Source: Isosphaeraceae bacterium EP7 (lineage in GTDB: Bacteria; Planctomycetota; Planctomycetia; Isosphaerales; Isosphaeraceae). Taken from it: DNA of 64,000 bases. The stretch covers positions 620,001 through 684,000 of the forward strand of contig CP151667.1 in the NCBI GenBank assembly GCA_038400315.1. Direction: 5' to 3'. Below are positions 38,957-51,002 of this stretch, piece after piece (position 1 is the stretch's first letter; each line of letters opens with the position of its first letter). Below the pieces are notes generated by a model. It did no database searches. It had not been told where the DNA came from and saw nothing but the letters and a program-made list of their open reading frames with translations. Made by a program: the position numbers and the translations under genes.

Positions 38957-41101
38957 TCAGCGGTTGGGCATCTGGCAGGAGAGGCCGTCGGCGGCCGGCA
39001 GGTAGCAGTTCTGGACGTAGTCCATGACCATCCGGTCGGCGTTGAACCGCCAGGCCAGCGACCTCAGGGCCGACTTCTGGCGGGCGATCCAGCCGTGCGG
39101 CAGGCCGTCGGCGGCCCGGTCGTAATACAGCGGGACGACGACGTCGGTGAGCGTCTTCATCAGGTCGTGGTGGTCGCGGATGTCCTGTTCCTGGGGCTGC
39201 GAGTGCGTCAGGCCGTTGCCGATGGCGAACCCGTTGGTGCCGTCGTAGGCCTCGGCCCACCAACCGTCGAGGATCGAGAAGTTCAGGGCTCCGTTGAGCA
39301 GGGCCTTCTCGCCCGAGGTTCCGCTGGCCTCCTGTGGCCGGCGCGGGTTGTTCATCCAGACGTCGACGCCCTGCACCAACTGGCGGGCGACGTCCATGTC
39401 GTAGTCCTCGACGAAGACGATCTTGCCGGCGAACCGGGGGTCGCGGGTCATCTTGACGATGCCCTGGATGAGCGCCTTGCCGAGCTGGTCCTCAGGGTGG
39501 GCCTTGCCGGCGAAGACGAGCTGCAACGGCCGGTCGGCCGAATTGATCATCTCGGCCAGCCGCTCGGGCTCGGAGAGCACCAGGCCGGCCCGCTTGTAGG
39601 TGGCGAACCGCCGGGCGAAGCCGATCGTCAGGACGTTGGGGTCGAGCACCTTGGAGGCGGCCTGGAGCGCCGAGGCGGGCTCATCCCGCCGCTTTGCCTG
39701 GGCCACCAGCCTGGTCCGGACGAAGTCGATCAGGCGTGCCTTGAGGACCTGGTTGGTCTCCCAGAGCTCGGCGTCGTCGATCTTGGACACGCCCGCCCAG
39801 GTCTCGGGGTGACGCATCCGCGCCGGCCAGGTGACGCCCAGGTGGCGGTCGAAGACGGCGTGCATTTGGGGGGCCACCCAGGTCCGCACATGCACCCCGT
39901 TGGTGATGTGCCCGATGGGCACTTCCGGCTCGGTCTTGTTGGGATAGAGCGGGCGCCACATCCGCCGCGAGACCGCGCCGTGCAGGGCGCTGACGCCGTT
40001 GGCGTGGTTGGACAGCTTCAGGGCCAGCACCGTCATGCAGAAGGGCTCGTTGTGGTCGCTCGGGTAGACGCGGCCCAGGCCCATGAAGTCGTCATAGGAC
40101 AGCTTCAGCTCGTCGCGGATCTTGCCCAGGTTCTGCTCGACGAGGTCGGACGGGAAGCGGTCGTGACCGGCGGCGACCGGGGTGTGGGTGGTGAAGACGG
40201 TCATGGCCGCCACGTCGAGGCTGGCCTCGCCGAACGGCACGCCCGAGGCCTGCATCCGGGTCCGGATCATCTCAAGGGTGGCGAAGGCGCTGTGGCCCTC
40301 GTTAAGGTGCAGCACGCCGGGGTTGATGCCCAGGGCGTTCAGCAGCCTGACCCCGCCGACGCCCAGCAGCAGCTCCTGGCGGATGCGCACCCGGGCGTCG
40401 CCGCCGTAGAGCCTGGCCGTCAGGGCCTTGTCGCTGTCGGAGTTCTGGTCGACGAAGCTGTCCAACAGCAGCAGGGTCGTCCGCCCGACTTCCAGCCGCC
40501 AGACCCGGGCGTGCAGCACGCCCGTGTGGGTGTCGATCGAGATGTTCAGGGGCGCGCCGCTGGCGTCGAGGACCGGCTCGACCGGCAGCATCTTGGTGTC
40601 GTTGGTCAGGTAATTTTCCTGCTGCCAGCCATCGGCATTCAGCGACTGGTGGAAGTAGCCTTGCGCGTAGGCCAGGCCCACGGCCACCAGCGGGATGCCC
40701 AGGTCGCTGGCGCTCTTCAGGTGGTCGCCGGCCAGCACGCCCAGGCCGCCCGAATAGATGGGCACGCTCTCGTGCAGGCCGAACTCGGCCGAGAAGTAGG
40801 CCACCGGGCGGGTGCGCAGCGTGGCCGCGTAGACCGAGCCCCAGCTGTCGGTGTCGGCCAGATACTCGTTGAGCCGCCGGAACGCATTGTCGATCCGCGA
40901 GTCGAGGGCCACCTCGGCGGCTCGCTTCTCCAGGACGTCGGGCGCGATCCGCTGGAGGAACTCGACCGGGTTGTGGTCGCAGTCGCGCCAGAGGGCCGGG
41001 TCGAGCTCTCGAAACAGGCTGATGACGTTGGGCTGCCACGTCCACCAGAGGTTGCGGGCGAGTTCGCGGAGCTTATCGAGCAGCGGTGCCTGGCCCGTCA
41101 T
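38957..41101 (-). CDS. glgP: Alpha-glucan (glycogen) phosphorylase, short form
   Basis: 714 residues from the ATG at 41101 (MTGQAPLLDKLRELARNLWWTW). GT35 phosphorylase of the short type found in many bacteria and archaea, with the AYFSAEFGLHESVPIYSGGLG and EGHSAFATLE segments. The pyridoxal-phosphate region near ASGTSGEKALLNGALNFS lies ~residues 560-580. It releases glucose 1-phosphate from glycogen or maltodextrin using phosphate. The frame is open to 41251, but the extra 50 residues are not conserved in the family as far as I can tell. Likely monocistronic. Confidence 0.93.
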   Translation of the reverse strand: MTGQAPLLDKLRELARNLWWTWQPNVISLFRELDPALWRDCDHNPVEFLQRIAPDVLEKRAAEVALDSRIDNAFRRLNEYLADTDSWGSVYAATLRTRPVAYFSAEFGLHESVPIYSGGLGVLAGDHLKSASDLGIPLVAVGLAYAQGYFHQSLNADGWQQENYLTNDTKMLPVEPVLDASGAPLNISIDTHTGVLHARVWRLEVGRTTLLLLDSFVDQNSDSDKALTARLYGGDARVRIRQELLLGVGGVRLLNALGINPGVLHLNEGHSAFATLEMIRTRMQASGVPFGEASLDVAAMTVFTTHTPVAAGHDRFPSDLVEQNLGKIRDELKLSYDDFMGLGRVYPSDHNEPFCMTVLALKLSNHANGVSALHGAVSRRMWRPLYPNKTEPEVPIGHITNGVHVRTWVAPQMHAVFDRHLGVTWPARMRHPETWAGVSKIDDAELWETNQVLKARLIDFVRTRLVAQAKRRDEPASALQAASKVLDPNVLTIGFARRFATYKRAGLVLSEPERLAEMINSADRPLQLVFAGKAHPEDQLGKALIQGIVKMTRDPRFAGKIVFVEDYDMDVARQLVQGVDVWMNNPRRPQEASGTSGEKALLNGALNFSILDGWWAEAYDGTNGFAIGNGLTHSQPQEQDIRDHHDLMKTLTDVVVPLYYDRAADGLPHGWIARQKSALRSLAWRFNADRMVMDYVQNCYLPAADGLSCQMPNR

Positions 41102-41302
41102 GGATGTCCTCTGGAGTCGACTTGAAGGAATCGATCGCCACGGCCGTGAGTACGGCCCGGTTCGCGCAGACCCGCTCGCCGACACGCCTTGAGGAGAGCC
41201 TGCGCGTCTGCAAAGGTTCGCTAGTATGCCGAACTGGTCCCGAACAGCCAAGACGTGTCGCCATAGACGGCATCCGGCCGGTCAGGGCTCGGACCCGTCG
41301 GC

Positions 41303-41518
41303 TCAGAGCGAGGCCGTCTCGCTCAGGTGCCTTCGGCCCTGCGCCGCCCACCTCAGGCGGGCGCGAAAGACCCCCAGGGCTACGAATCCGGCGGCCATCG
41401 CCAGCGTCGCGGGGCCGGGCGAATCGGCCGCCACCAGGGCGGAACCGACCTCCTCCGCGGAGGCATCCCAGCCGGTCAGCATCAACGCCGCCAGTGTGCA
41501 GAATCCGAGGCTCTTCAT
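41303..41518 (-). CDS. 71-residue PEP-CTERM-like mini-protein
   Basis: From the ATG at 41518 the protein is a Sec signal peptide (MKSLGFCTLAALMLTG, cut near ASA-EE), then ~15 residues and SPGPATLAMAAGFVALGVF followed by a basic tail. That layout is the PEP-CTERM sorting signal (PEPATLALL, hydrophobic helix, Arg-rich end), here with PGP instead of PEP. Almost no mature protein remains between the two signals. Could be a real small surface protein or the remnant of a larger gene. The longer frame to 41623 lacks a start signal. Confidence 0.55.
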   Translation of the reverse strand: MKSLGFCTLAALMLTGWDASAEEVGSALVAADSPGPATLAMAAGFVALGVFRARLRWAAQGRRHLSETASL

Positions 41519-41802
41519 CGCGACTCTCTTCCTTCCAGACTTCGCCACCCGACATCGGGTCGCGCCCTGACCGACTTTGCGTCCCCCTCGACGCGCCCGC
41601 GACGTCGCGGGGTCGGACCGCACTCAAACCTCAACGTAGGCCGCGTAAAGCACCCGGTCAACTCGACCGGCCATCCAAACGGGCCCTGAGCCTGGCGATC
41701 CGTCCCAGGCGCGTGTTACGGTGTCCCCCCTTCCTGCCCGCGGGCCCTGCCCCGCCGGCCTTCCCAGCCCATTTTTTTCGATGAACGCGTCGGGGGACGA
41801 CC

Positions 41803-42495
41803 ATGCGACCCGTACGAATCAGCCCCGCCATCTTCGCCGCGGCCCTGCTCTCGCTCGCCCTCGTCGCCGCCGACGACAAGCAGGCCGCCGCGCCGCCCCG
41901 ATCCCTGTTCGACGGCTCGACCCTCGACGGTTGGAAGCCCTGCTACAGCAAGGGGGGCGAGCTCAAGGTGGTCGACGGCGCCCTGATCCTTCCGCTCGGC
42001 AAGCCCATGACCGGCATCGTCTCGACCCGGACCGACCTGCCCAGCGTCGACTATGAGCTGACCTACGAAGCACGCCGCACCGCCGGGACCGACTTCTTCG
42101 CCGCCGCCACCTTCCCGGTGAATGCCTCGTTTGTCACCCTGGTCAACGGCGGCTGGGGGGGCAACATCACGGGCATCTCCAGCATCAACGGCGTGGATGC
42201 CTCGGAGAACCAGACCGCCACCTTCGTCCGCTACAAAGACCAGAATTGGTACGCCTTCAAGGTCGTCGTGACCGGCGACGTCATCCTCTGCTACGTCGAT
42301 GACAAGCCCGTCGTGCAGCTCTCCCACAAGGACCTTCAGCTCACCACCCGGATCGAGACCCGCGCCACCGAGCCCCTCGGCTTCGCCACCTGGAACACCG
42401 CAGGGGCCCTCCGCAAGATCCAGGTCCGCCGCCTCACCCCCGCCGAGGTCGCCGCCGCCGACAAGGTCGTCAGCCAGCTTGAGGAAGGTAAGTGA
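41803..42495 (+). CDS. Secreted DUF1080 (3-keto-disaccharide hydrolase-like) protein
   Basis: 230 residues with a Sec signal peptide (residues 1-23). The LFDGSTLDGW motif (~residues 35-44) opens the concanavalin-like jelly roll of DUF1080; EARRTAGTDFFAA and WYAFKVVVTGDVI strands follow. Members of the family hydrolyse 3-keto-glycosides or bind glycans in planctomycete and Bacteroidetes sugar metabolism; substrate unknown here. The VOC gene follows after 69 nt on the same strand. Confidence 0.85.
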   Translation: MRPVRISPAIFAAALLSLALVAADDKQAAAPPRSLFDGSTLDGWKPCYSKGGELKVVDGALILPLGKPMTGIVSTRTDLPSVDYELTYEARRTAGTDFFAAATFPVNASFVTLVNGGWGGNITGISSINGVDASENQTATFVRYKDQNWYAFKVVVTGDVILCYVDDKPVVQLSHKDLQLTTRIETRATEPLGFATWNTAGALRKIQVRRLTPAEVAAADKVVSQLEEGK

Positions 42496-42564
42496 GCCAC
42501 ACGCGTGACGCGGGAGCCCAGCCGCGTCGAGCGCCGTTCAAGGCATCGGACCCCTGGAGGAACG

Positions 42565-43278
42565 ATGAGTCACGAATGTGCGATCCCCGTGTTCCCTTGC
42601 GTCTCGCCCGATGAGACGCTGGAATTCTACGAGACGCTTGGCTTCACGGTGACCTACCGTCAGACGAAGCCTTACGTCTACCTGGCCGTGAAGCGTGGCG
42701 GGTTCGACCTGCATTTCTACCGGGGCGTGAAGCCGGCGGAGGGCGGCACGCCCGGAATGTGCCTTGTCATGGTCGACGACGTCGGGCCCCAACACGGGGC
42801 CTTCACCTCGGCCTTGAAGGCCAAGCATGGCAAGGTCCCGACCGCCGGCATCCCCCGGATCACCCGGCTGCGCGAGGGCCAGAAGCGGTTCACCGTGATC
42901 GATCCTTGCGGCAACTCGATCATCTTCATCGCGCGAGACGAGCCGGCCTACGAGTATCCCGACAAGGAAGTCTGGGCGAAGCTGACGCCGATGGTTCGGG
43001 CGATCGAGACGGCGGCGAACTTCCGCGACATGCGAGGCATGGACTCGTCGGCCGCCAGGACGCTGGACGCGGCCCTGGCCAAGAACCCCGATGCCACGCC
43101 GATTGAGCGGGCCCGGGCGCTGGCCGCACGCGCCGAGCTGGCGGTGGCGATGGGCGATCCGGAGCGTGCCCGGACCGCACGCGCGGAGCTGGAACAGATC
43201 CCGCTGACCGAGGACGATCGCGACCGCTATCGCGAGGAGTTGCGGGCGCTCGATGCCGTCGAGCGGATGCAACTTTGA
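42565..43278 (+). CDS. VOC (glyoxalase/bleomycin resistance) superfamily protein with helical tail
   Basis: 237 residues from the ATG at 42565, which has a good ribosome-binding site (GGAGGAA, 6 nt away). Residues ~5-130 form a VOC module: IPVFPCVSPDETLEFYETLGF, then FDLHFY, and VIDPCGNSIIF at the end, the arrangement of BRP-type proteins. Residues ~140-237 are helical and TPR-like (ARALAARAELAVAMGDPERA). The role could be antibiotic sequestration or a metal-dependent isomerase; unclear. It ends 10 nt from the convergent nitrilase gene. Confidence 0.8.
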   Translation: MSHECAIPVFPCVSPDETLEFYETLGFTVTYRQTKPYVYLAVKRGGFDLHFYRGVKPAEGGTPGMCLVMVDDVGPQHGAFTSALKAKHGKVPTAGIPRITRLREGQKRFTVIDPCGNSIIFIARDEPAYEYPDKEVWAKLTPMVRAIETAANFRDMRGMDSSAARTLDAALAKNPDATPIERARALAARAELAVAMGDPERARTARAELEQIPLTEDDRDRYREELRALDAVERMQL

Positions 43279-43288
43279 TGAGCCCGCC

Positions 43289-44173
43289 TCATCGGACTTC
43301 GGCGAGCGAGCCATACAACTCGGGGCGGCGGAAGCGGTAGAGGTATTCCGGCTCGGCGCGGGCCTGGCGCAGGACGTCGGCCGAGAGGTCGACGACGAGC
43401 ATGCCGGGCTCTCCGGTGGGGGCCGCCCAGTCGCCGAAGACGTTCCCACGCGGGTCGACGGCCATCCCACCCCCCGGGAAGAACTGGCTGACCGAGGCGC
43501 AGGTCGGCGTGCCGACATAGTTGCAGGCGACGCCGTAGACGCCGTTCTCGGCGCATCGGGACTTCAACGCGGTTCCCGCCCAACTGGCCCACCCCTGAGG
43601 GGTCACGGGGGGAGGGTCGGAGGCGAAGGGGAAGAGGACGATCTCGACGTTCTGGACGGCGAGCAGGCGGGTCGATTCCGGCATCAGGGCATCGAAGCAG
43701 ATATTCGCGCCGATGCGTCCCAGCGGGGTCTCGACCACTTTGGGCACACCCCCGCCGTTGTAGAACGGCGTCTCATACATGGGGACGTGCATCTTGCGCC
43801 AGTGCCCGACCAGCCCTGACCCATCCACCAGAACCTGGGTGTTGTGGAGCACGTTCCCGGCGTCTTCCAGCAGGCCCGCGGAGACCATCAGGCCGTGCTC
43901 GGCCGCGATCCGGGCAAGACCCCGGACGGCCGGGCCGTCGAGCGCCTGGGCGATCGTCCGGCCGATCTGGAGCGTCTCACGCAGCCAGGCGTCGTGGTCC
44001 TGCGTGGGATGGTTCGGCAGGAACCCCGAGAGGGAAAGCTCCTGGAACAGCACCAGTTGGGCGCCTGCCGAGGCGGCGTTGCCGGCCCATTCGGAGATTT
44101 TCTCGAGATTCTCCGCGAGCTGCCCCGGCTGTGTGTCCACGGCGACCGCGGCGATGCGCACGTCGTTGAGCAT
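43289..44173 (-). CDS. Carbon-nitrogen hydrolase (nitrilase superfamily)
   Basis: 294 residues with the complete catalytic triad of the superfamily: Glu45 (LFQELSLSGF), Lys127 (GHWRKMHVP) and Cys159 (GANICFDALMPE). A second Glu (E134, METPFY region) is placed as the usual structural glutamate. Enzymes of this family hydrolyse amides or nitriles such as N-carbamoyl compounds and omega-amidated substrates. The substrate is not predictable here. The gene stands alone, convergent with the VOC gene. Confidence 0.92.
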   Translation of the reverse strand: MLNDVRIAAVAVDTQPGQLAENLEKISEWAGNAASAGAQLVLFQELSLSGFLPNHPTQDHDAWLRETLQIGRTIAQALDGPAVRGLARIAAEHGLMVSAGLLEDAGNVLHNTQVLVDGSGLVGHWRKMHVPMYETPFYNGGGVPKVVETPLGRIGANICFDALMPESTRLLAVQNVEIVLFPFASDPPPVTPQGWASWAGTALKSRCAENGVYGVACNYVGTPTCASVSQFFPGGGMAVDPRGNVFGDWAAPTGEPGMLVVDLSADVLRQARAEPEYLYRFRRPELYGSLAEVR

Positions 44174-44347
44174 GGGAACATTCCAACGAGGGGGGGAGCC
44201 GGCGGCGACCGGTCGGCCTCGACCGTCATCATCCCGCCTCTGTTATATCGAGCGGCCCGCGTATTCTACGCCCCGGGGAAACGGCCGCGGGCCGCGGGGA
44301 ATTCCCCTCGGCCCGGCGTGGAGCGGCGTTGGATGGGGCGCTGGTCG

Positions 44348-44842
44348 TCAGCGGGCTCGTGTGGCGGGGGTCTCTTCCTTGGCCTTGGCGATGACCTTGG
44401 AGGCGACCTGGGCCGAGACGTAGCAGGGGAGGCGACGCTTGGGGACGCTGGCTCCGTCGACCTGCGGGTCGAGGCGGATGCCGCGGCGCAGGGTGCGCGG
44501 GGGCTTGCCGGGCTCGCGGATCACGATGGCGAAGGTGCAGTCGTGGTCGGCGCTGGCGCTCTTGGCCAGGAACGGGGTGGGGTCGAGGAACCCCCGGCGG
44601 TCGACCTTCTGCTTGATCACGTCGAACTCGCAGGCGGCGTGCGCCGGCTTGATCTCGACCTCGCAGCCATCCTTGCCGAGCCCCGCGATGCGCAGCTCGA
44701 GCTTGATCTGATTGATCACCTCGGGCTGAGACTCGAGGTCGAGGTCCAGACCGGCCCGGGCGGGGGACACGCCGAACGCGGCGAGGGCGAACAGCGCGAG
44801 GGCCAACGGTGCGGCCTTCCGGGACCGGAATTTGCCTTGCAT
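44348..44842 (-). CDS. Secreted hypothetical protein
   Basis: 164 residues from the ATG at 44842, giving a clear Sec signal peptide (basic start, Ala/Leu-rich core, cut near ARA-GL). The mature part has four Cys (GCEVEIK, ACEFDV, DCTFAI, PCYVSA) that could form two disulfides, and ends basic. I recognise no domain. The frame upstream to 45034 is open but lacks coding character. Confidence 0.65.
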   Translation of the reverse strand: MQGKFRSRKAAPLALALFALAAFGVSPARAGLDLDLESQPEVINQIKLELRIAGLGKDGCEVEIKPAHAACEFDVIKQKVDRRGFLDPTPFLAKSASADHDCTFAIVIREPGKPPRTLRRGIRLDPQVDGASVPKRRLPCYVSAQVASKVIAKAKEETPATRAR

Positions 44843-45087
44843 GCGGCGGCCTCCTTGCCGACCTGGGACGGGAGCCTGCTCCGACGGACGAGGGACCGAA
44901 CCTGAATCGATCGCCTTCATAGGTGTAAACCCCACGCAGACCCGCATGACCCATCCATGGGCCGGCGGCCTGTCTCGGGATCGTCTCCACCCGCGTCGCA
45001 GCCCATCCGCGGCAGGCGGGACCATATCCAACACTCAAGCGAGCGGCAAGGTCAACTTCACGCGCCGCCGCGGCAAGCCACGCACGC

Positions 45088-45828
45088 TCAGATCGTCCGT
45101 CCGCCGTCGAGCACCACCACCTGGGCGGTCATCAGGCTCGTCACGTCGGCCAGGAAGACGATCGCCTCGGCGATGTCCTCGGCCGTCGCCGGCCGGCCCA
45201 GCGGCGTCGCCTTCATCGCCTGCTCGACCATGTCCTGATGGTCGGCCAGCCAGCGCGTCTGCACCGGCCCGGGCGCCACGGCGTTGACCCGAACCTTGGG
45301 CGCGAACGCCTTGGCCAGGCTCTTGGTCAGCGTGATGACGGCCCCCTTGCTGGCCGCATACGCGATCGAGCTGCCCGCGCCGGCGATGCCCGCCACGCTC
45401 GCCACGTTGACGATGTTCCCCCCCCGCCCTTCCAGGTGCGGCATCGCCGCCCGGCAGGCGTAGAACGTCCCCTTGACGTTCACCTGGAGGATGTCGTCCC
45501 AGACCGACTCCGTCAGCCCGTCCAGGTCGCGATGCTCGACGAACGACGTCGTCGCAGCATTGTTCACCAGCACATCCAGCCCGCCGAACTCGGCGACCGT
45601 CCGCTCGACCATCCCCCGAACCTGCCCATCATCGCCGACATTCGCCTGAACCACGATCACCTTGGCACCCCGGGACCGGACCCCGTCGGCCGCCTCCTCC
45701 GCCTCGGCCTTCGACTTCGAGTAATTCACGACGACCGAATAGCCGCGATCCGCCAGCATCCAGGCCGTCGCCCGACCGATGCCCGTGGCCGAACCGGTGA
45801 CGATCGCAACCTTCGTAGTCGTGCTCAT
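45088..45828 (-). CDS. Short-chain dehydrogenase/reductase (FabG-like)
   Basis: 246 residues from the ATG at 45828. The NAD(P) loop TGSATGIG (~residues 11-18), the VLVNNAA strand (~86-92), the Ser in VNVASVAG (~140) and the YAASK catalytic Tyr/Lys (~155-159) give the full classical SDR active site; PGPVQTRW and LDGG near the end are typical. It reduces a carbonyl or oxidises an alcohol with NAD(P)H. No pathway neighbours help. An alternative start at MNR three residues upstream is possible. Confidence 0.93.
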   Translation of the reverse strand: MSTTTKVAIVTGSATGIGRATAWMLADRGYSVVVNYSKSKAEAEEAADGVRSRGAKVIVVQANVGDDGQVRGMVERTVAEFGGLDVLVNNAATTSFVEHRDLDGLTESVWDDILQVNVKGTFYACRAAMPHLEGRGGNIVNVASVAGIAGAGSSIAYAASKGAVITLTKSLAKAFAPKVRVNAVAPGPVQTRWLADHQDMVEQAMKATPLGRPATAEDIAEAIVFLADVTSLMTAQVVVLDGGRTI

Positions 45829-45957
45829 GCGATTCATTCCTGGAAAGTGCGACGCCGATTCTGCGGGCGTCATCGAGCATTGCGGATCGGAGGGGCTAAC
45901 CGCGCCTCGGCCCATCGGGGTTGCCCGAAAGCGGGCAGACTGAGTTGAACAAGGCGT

Positions 45958-46164
45958 TCAAAGATCCAGGGGCTCTTTCACGGTCTCATCGAGATACCAG
46001 ACTGTGAGCTTGTAACTGCGCATCCAGTATTCCGTCACCGAGACGACGTTCCGGGAACCGATCAGGGAAGCGAACTCCTCCGCCTCACTCCTCACCGCCT
46101 CCACGATGGCCGTCTCGCTCCATTTCAGCTTCCATCCCGAAGAGAACGTTTTGTGACGGAGCAC
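45958..46164 (-). CDS. Small hypothetical protein
   Basis: 68 residues. It has a balanced composition (VTEYWMRSYKLTVWYLDE) that looks like a folded alpha/beta protein rather than a shadow frame, and a lower GC content than its neighbours. It lies between the SDR and nuoM terminators. No family recognised; may be a horizontally acquired or fast-evolving gene. Confidence 0.45.
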   Translation of the reverse strand: MLRHKTFSSGWKLKWSETAIVEAVRSEAEEFASLIGSRNVVSVTEYWMRSYKLTVWYLDETVKEPLDL

Positions 46165-46360
46165 ATGACACCCCTACGGATTCTCGCGGGCGAGCCCCGC
46201 CTTGATTGGCTTGTCACCGAGCAATGTCGCACGAGACATCGCGGATTGCCAGGCGGTTGATTCGGTTGCAGACCACGGTTCTTGGAGGCGTTCTCGGGCC
46301 CGCTTGGAGGAGGGACTCGCCTTCACCGTTCGAGGAGACCGTCGGCGAGACATTTCGAAC

Positions 46361-46399
46361 GCACGATGCCCGGCCGGGGGCTCCGGCCGGGCATCGTGC
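46361..46399 (-). terminator. 17-bp-stem hairpin after nuoM
   Basis: Arms 46361-46377 and 46383-46399 are perfectly complementary with a 5-nt loop, 20 nt past the nuoM stop. No T-tract. Likely ends the nuoLM transcript. Confidence 0.7.
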
Positions 46400-46419
46400 G
46401 GAATCACGAAGGCATCGTC

Positions 46420-48255
46420 TCAGCGTGCCGCGGCGGCGGGCTCGGCGAGGGTGGCCTTGATTGCGGGCTGGGCGAAGATGACGGGCTTGGGCGTGACCCG
46501 GGCCTCGCCCTTGGCCACGGCGTTCACCATCTGGTCGACCGACGGGCTCATCCACGAGAGGATCAGCTGCGGGGCGACGCCCATGATAACGGTCAGGACG
46601 ACGAGCGGGATGGAGATCAGGATCTCGCGGCCGGTCAGGTCGGGCAGCTTGGAGAGGTCGACATCATGGTGGCCGTGGGCGTGCTCGACGGCATGCGTCG
46701 ACTCGTCTCCGTGGCCATGTCCATGCCCGTGGTCGTCGGCGGCCTGGCCGGGGAGCTTGCCCAGGAAGATGCGCTGGAGAGTCCAGAGGATGTAGCCGGC
46801 CGTCAGGATCACCGCCGCGGCGGCCAGCACGCCCAGGATGGGGCTGTACTTGAACGCGGCCAAGACGACGAAGACCTCGGCGATGAAGCCGCAGAGGCCG
46901 GGCAGGCCCATCGAGCCGAAGAAAAGCAGGAACGAGACGGCCCCGTACATCGGCATCACGTTCCAGAGGCCGCCGAACTTGTTCAGGTCGCGGGTGTGGG
47001 CCCGCTCATAGATGACGCCGACGAGGAAGAACATGCCGGTGGACGTGATGCCGTGGGCCAGCATCATGAACATCGCCCCGTTCACGCCGTAGGCGTAGTA
47101 GCGGGGGTCGTCCACCAGGTTCATCGCCGCCATGCCCAGCGTGACGTAGCCCATGTGGCTGACCGAGCTGTAGGCCACCAGCTTCTTGAAGTCGGTCTGC
47201 GCCATGGCCGCCAGAGCGCCGTAAATGATGCTGAAGACGCCGAGGCCCGCGACGTAGGGGGCCCAGTCATAGGCACCCGCGGGGGCAAGCGGCCAGGCGA
47301 GCCGGATCAGTCCGTAGCCGCCGATCTTCAGCAGGACGCCCGCCAGGATCATCGAGATGGGCGTGGGCGCCTGCACGTGGGCGTCGGGCAACCAGGTGTG
47401 GAACGGGAAGCTGGGCAGCTTGACCAGGAAGCCGATCAGGAACAGCAAGAAGACGACGCGCTGGGTTGCCACCCCGTAATAGCTCGTCTCGGACGCCGCC
47501 TGCGCCACCTTCACCGCGTCGAAGCTATGCGCGGTGTAAGGCACCCCGTTCAAGGTCGACGGGGCGTCGCCGGTGGAGAAGAACAGGATCAGGATGGCGA
47601 CCAGGATGAAGACCGAGCCGAAGAGGGTGTACAGCAGGAACTTGATCGCCGCGTACTCCCTGTTCTCGCCGCCCCAGATGGCGATGAGGAAGTACATCGG
47701 CAGCAGCATCACTTCGAAGAAGACGTAGAAGAGGAACATGTCGAGCGCCAGGAAGACGCCCATCATGCTCGACGTCAGCAGCAGGAACAGCGAGAAGTAC
47801 CCCTTGACGTTCTTCTCGATGGAGAACGACGCCAGGCAGGCCAGCGAGTTCACCAGCCCGGCCAGCAGGATCAGGCTCAGGCTGATGCCGTCCAGGCCCA
47901 GGTAATACTGGATGTTGAACGCCGGGATCCAGGCGTTGCGGACGACCAGGTCGCCATCGGCCGAGGCCGGTTGGGACGCGGTGGGCTGGCCCGACAGGCT
48001 CGCCTGGCCGGGGGCCTCAAGGCCCGAGATGATGGGGTTGGCCGCCGCGCGATCGCGCAGCGTGCGCGCCATCGGCGTGTTCTCGCCCGACGTGTACGTG
48101 CTGAACGCGACCAGCGTCAGCAGCGACGTCAGCACCGTGACTCCCAGGGCGAAGCCGCGGATTGCCGCGACCATCGTCTTGGGGATGAGCAGGACGAACA
48201 GGCATCCGCCCAGGGGGATCGCCCATAGCAGGCTCAGCAGCAGGTCGTCGCTCAT
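46420..48255 (-). CDS. nuoM: NADH-quinone oxidoreductase subunit M
   Basis: 611 residues, 14 or so membrane helices. The antiporter-like core has the conserved Glu in FYVFFEVMLLPMYFLIAIWGG and the Lys-bearing FLLYTLFGSVF and FLVKLPSFPFHTWLPDAH helices, typical of NuoM. Part of the proton-pumping membrane arm of respiratory complex I. An unusual His-rich loop (HGHGHGH, HAVEHAHGHHD) sits near residues 505-530, close to the C-terminus. It follows nuoL after 110 nt. nuoN, expected next, is absent. Confidence 0.95.
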   Translation of the reverse strand: MSDDLLLSLLWAIPLGGCLFVLLIPKTMVAAIRGFALGVTVLTSLLTLVAFSTYTSGENTPMARTLRDRAAANPIISGLEAPGQASLSGQPTASQPASADGDLVVRNAWIPAFNIQYYLGLDGISLSLILLAGLVNSLACLASFSIEKNVKGYFSLFLLLTSSMMGVFLALDMFLFYVFFEVMLLPMYFLIAIWGGENREYAAIKFLLYTLFGSVFILVAILILFFSTGDAPSTLNGVPYTAHSFDAVKVAQAASETSYYGVATQRVVFLLFLIGFLVKLPSFPFHTWLPDAHVQAPTPISMILAGVLLKIGGYGLIRLAWPLAPAGAYDWAPYVAGLGVFSIIYGALAAMAQTDFKKLVAYSSVSHMGYVTLGMAAMNLVDDPRYYAYGVNGAMFMMLAHGITSTGMFFLVGVIYERAHTRDLNKFGGLWNVMPMYGAVSFLLFFGSMGLPGLCGFIAEVFVVLAAFKYSPILGVLAAAAVILTAGYILWTLQRIFLGKLPGQAADDHGHGHGHGDESTHAVEHAHGHHDVDLSKLPDLTGREILISIPLVVLTVIMGVAPQLILSWMSPSVDQMVNAVAKGEARVTPKPVIFAQPAIKATLAEPAAAAR

Positions 48256-48283
48256 TGGTGGGGCTCGTGACCGTTTGCGATGC

Positions 48284-48304
48284 GGCGCCTCGTGCCGAGG
48301 CGCC
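48284..48304 (-). terminator. 9-bp hairpin in the nuoL-nuoM gap
   Basis: Arms 48284-48292 and 48296-48304 are perfectly complementary with a 3-nt loop, between the nuoL stop and nuoM start. It may attenuate or stabilise the nuoLM message rather than end it. Confidence 0.4.
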
Positions 48305-48365
48305 CTTGGATGTCAATCTGTCGATGATCGGATCGATGGGGCGGCAGACGGGCGACCGGGTCGCG

Positions 48366-50708
<2,343 letters not shown>

Positions 50709-51002
50709 CCTATCGCCTCGTGCGGATCTGGTGCAGATCTTCGGTGGGGGGCCGACCGCCGGCGACCATCGCGGGCGATGGCGCCGCGTCCGGGCACACT
50801 TGAAGTCGACGCCCTTGGCGGTACGGGGATGGTGAACTATGTCACAGCACCTTACCCATTGCAAGACCCCCCCGACCGCCCCATCCGCGTGCTTTTCTCG
50901 CCCCTCGTCGACCCCGGCGGCCGGGCTGTCGGCATTTTGCCCACGCGGATACAATCCCCCCGAAAGTCGGGGCAATTCACCGCGGCGACGGGGTCTCTTC
51001 GA

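Noticed and set aside
38697-39263. N-terminal extension of the Ser/Thr kinase frame
   Set aside because: The sequence before the ATG at 38696 is antisense to the phosphorylase gene and lacks any kinase homology.
46174-46407. 77-codon frame behind nuoM
   Set aside because: Overlaps the nuoM terminator hairpin and has a Pro/Ala/Arg composition typical of shadow frames.
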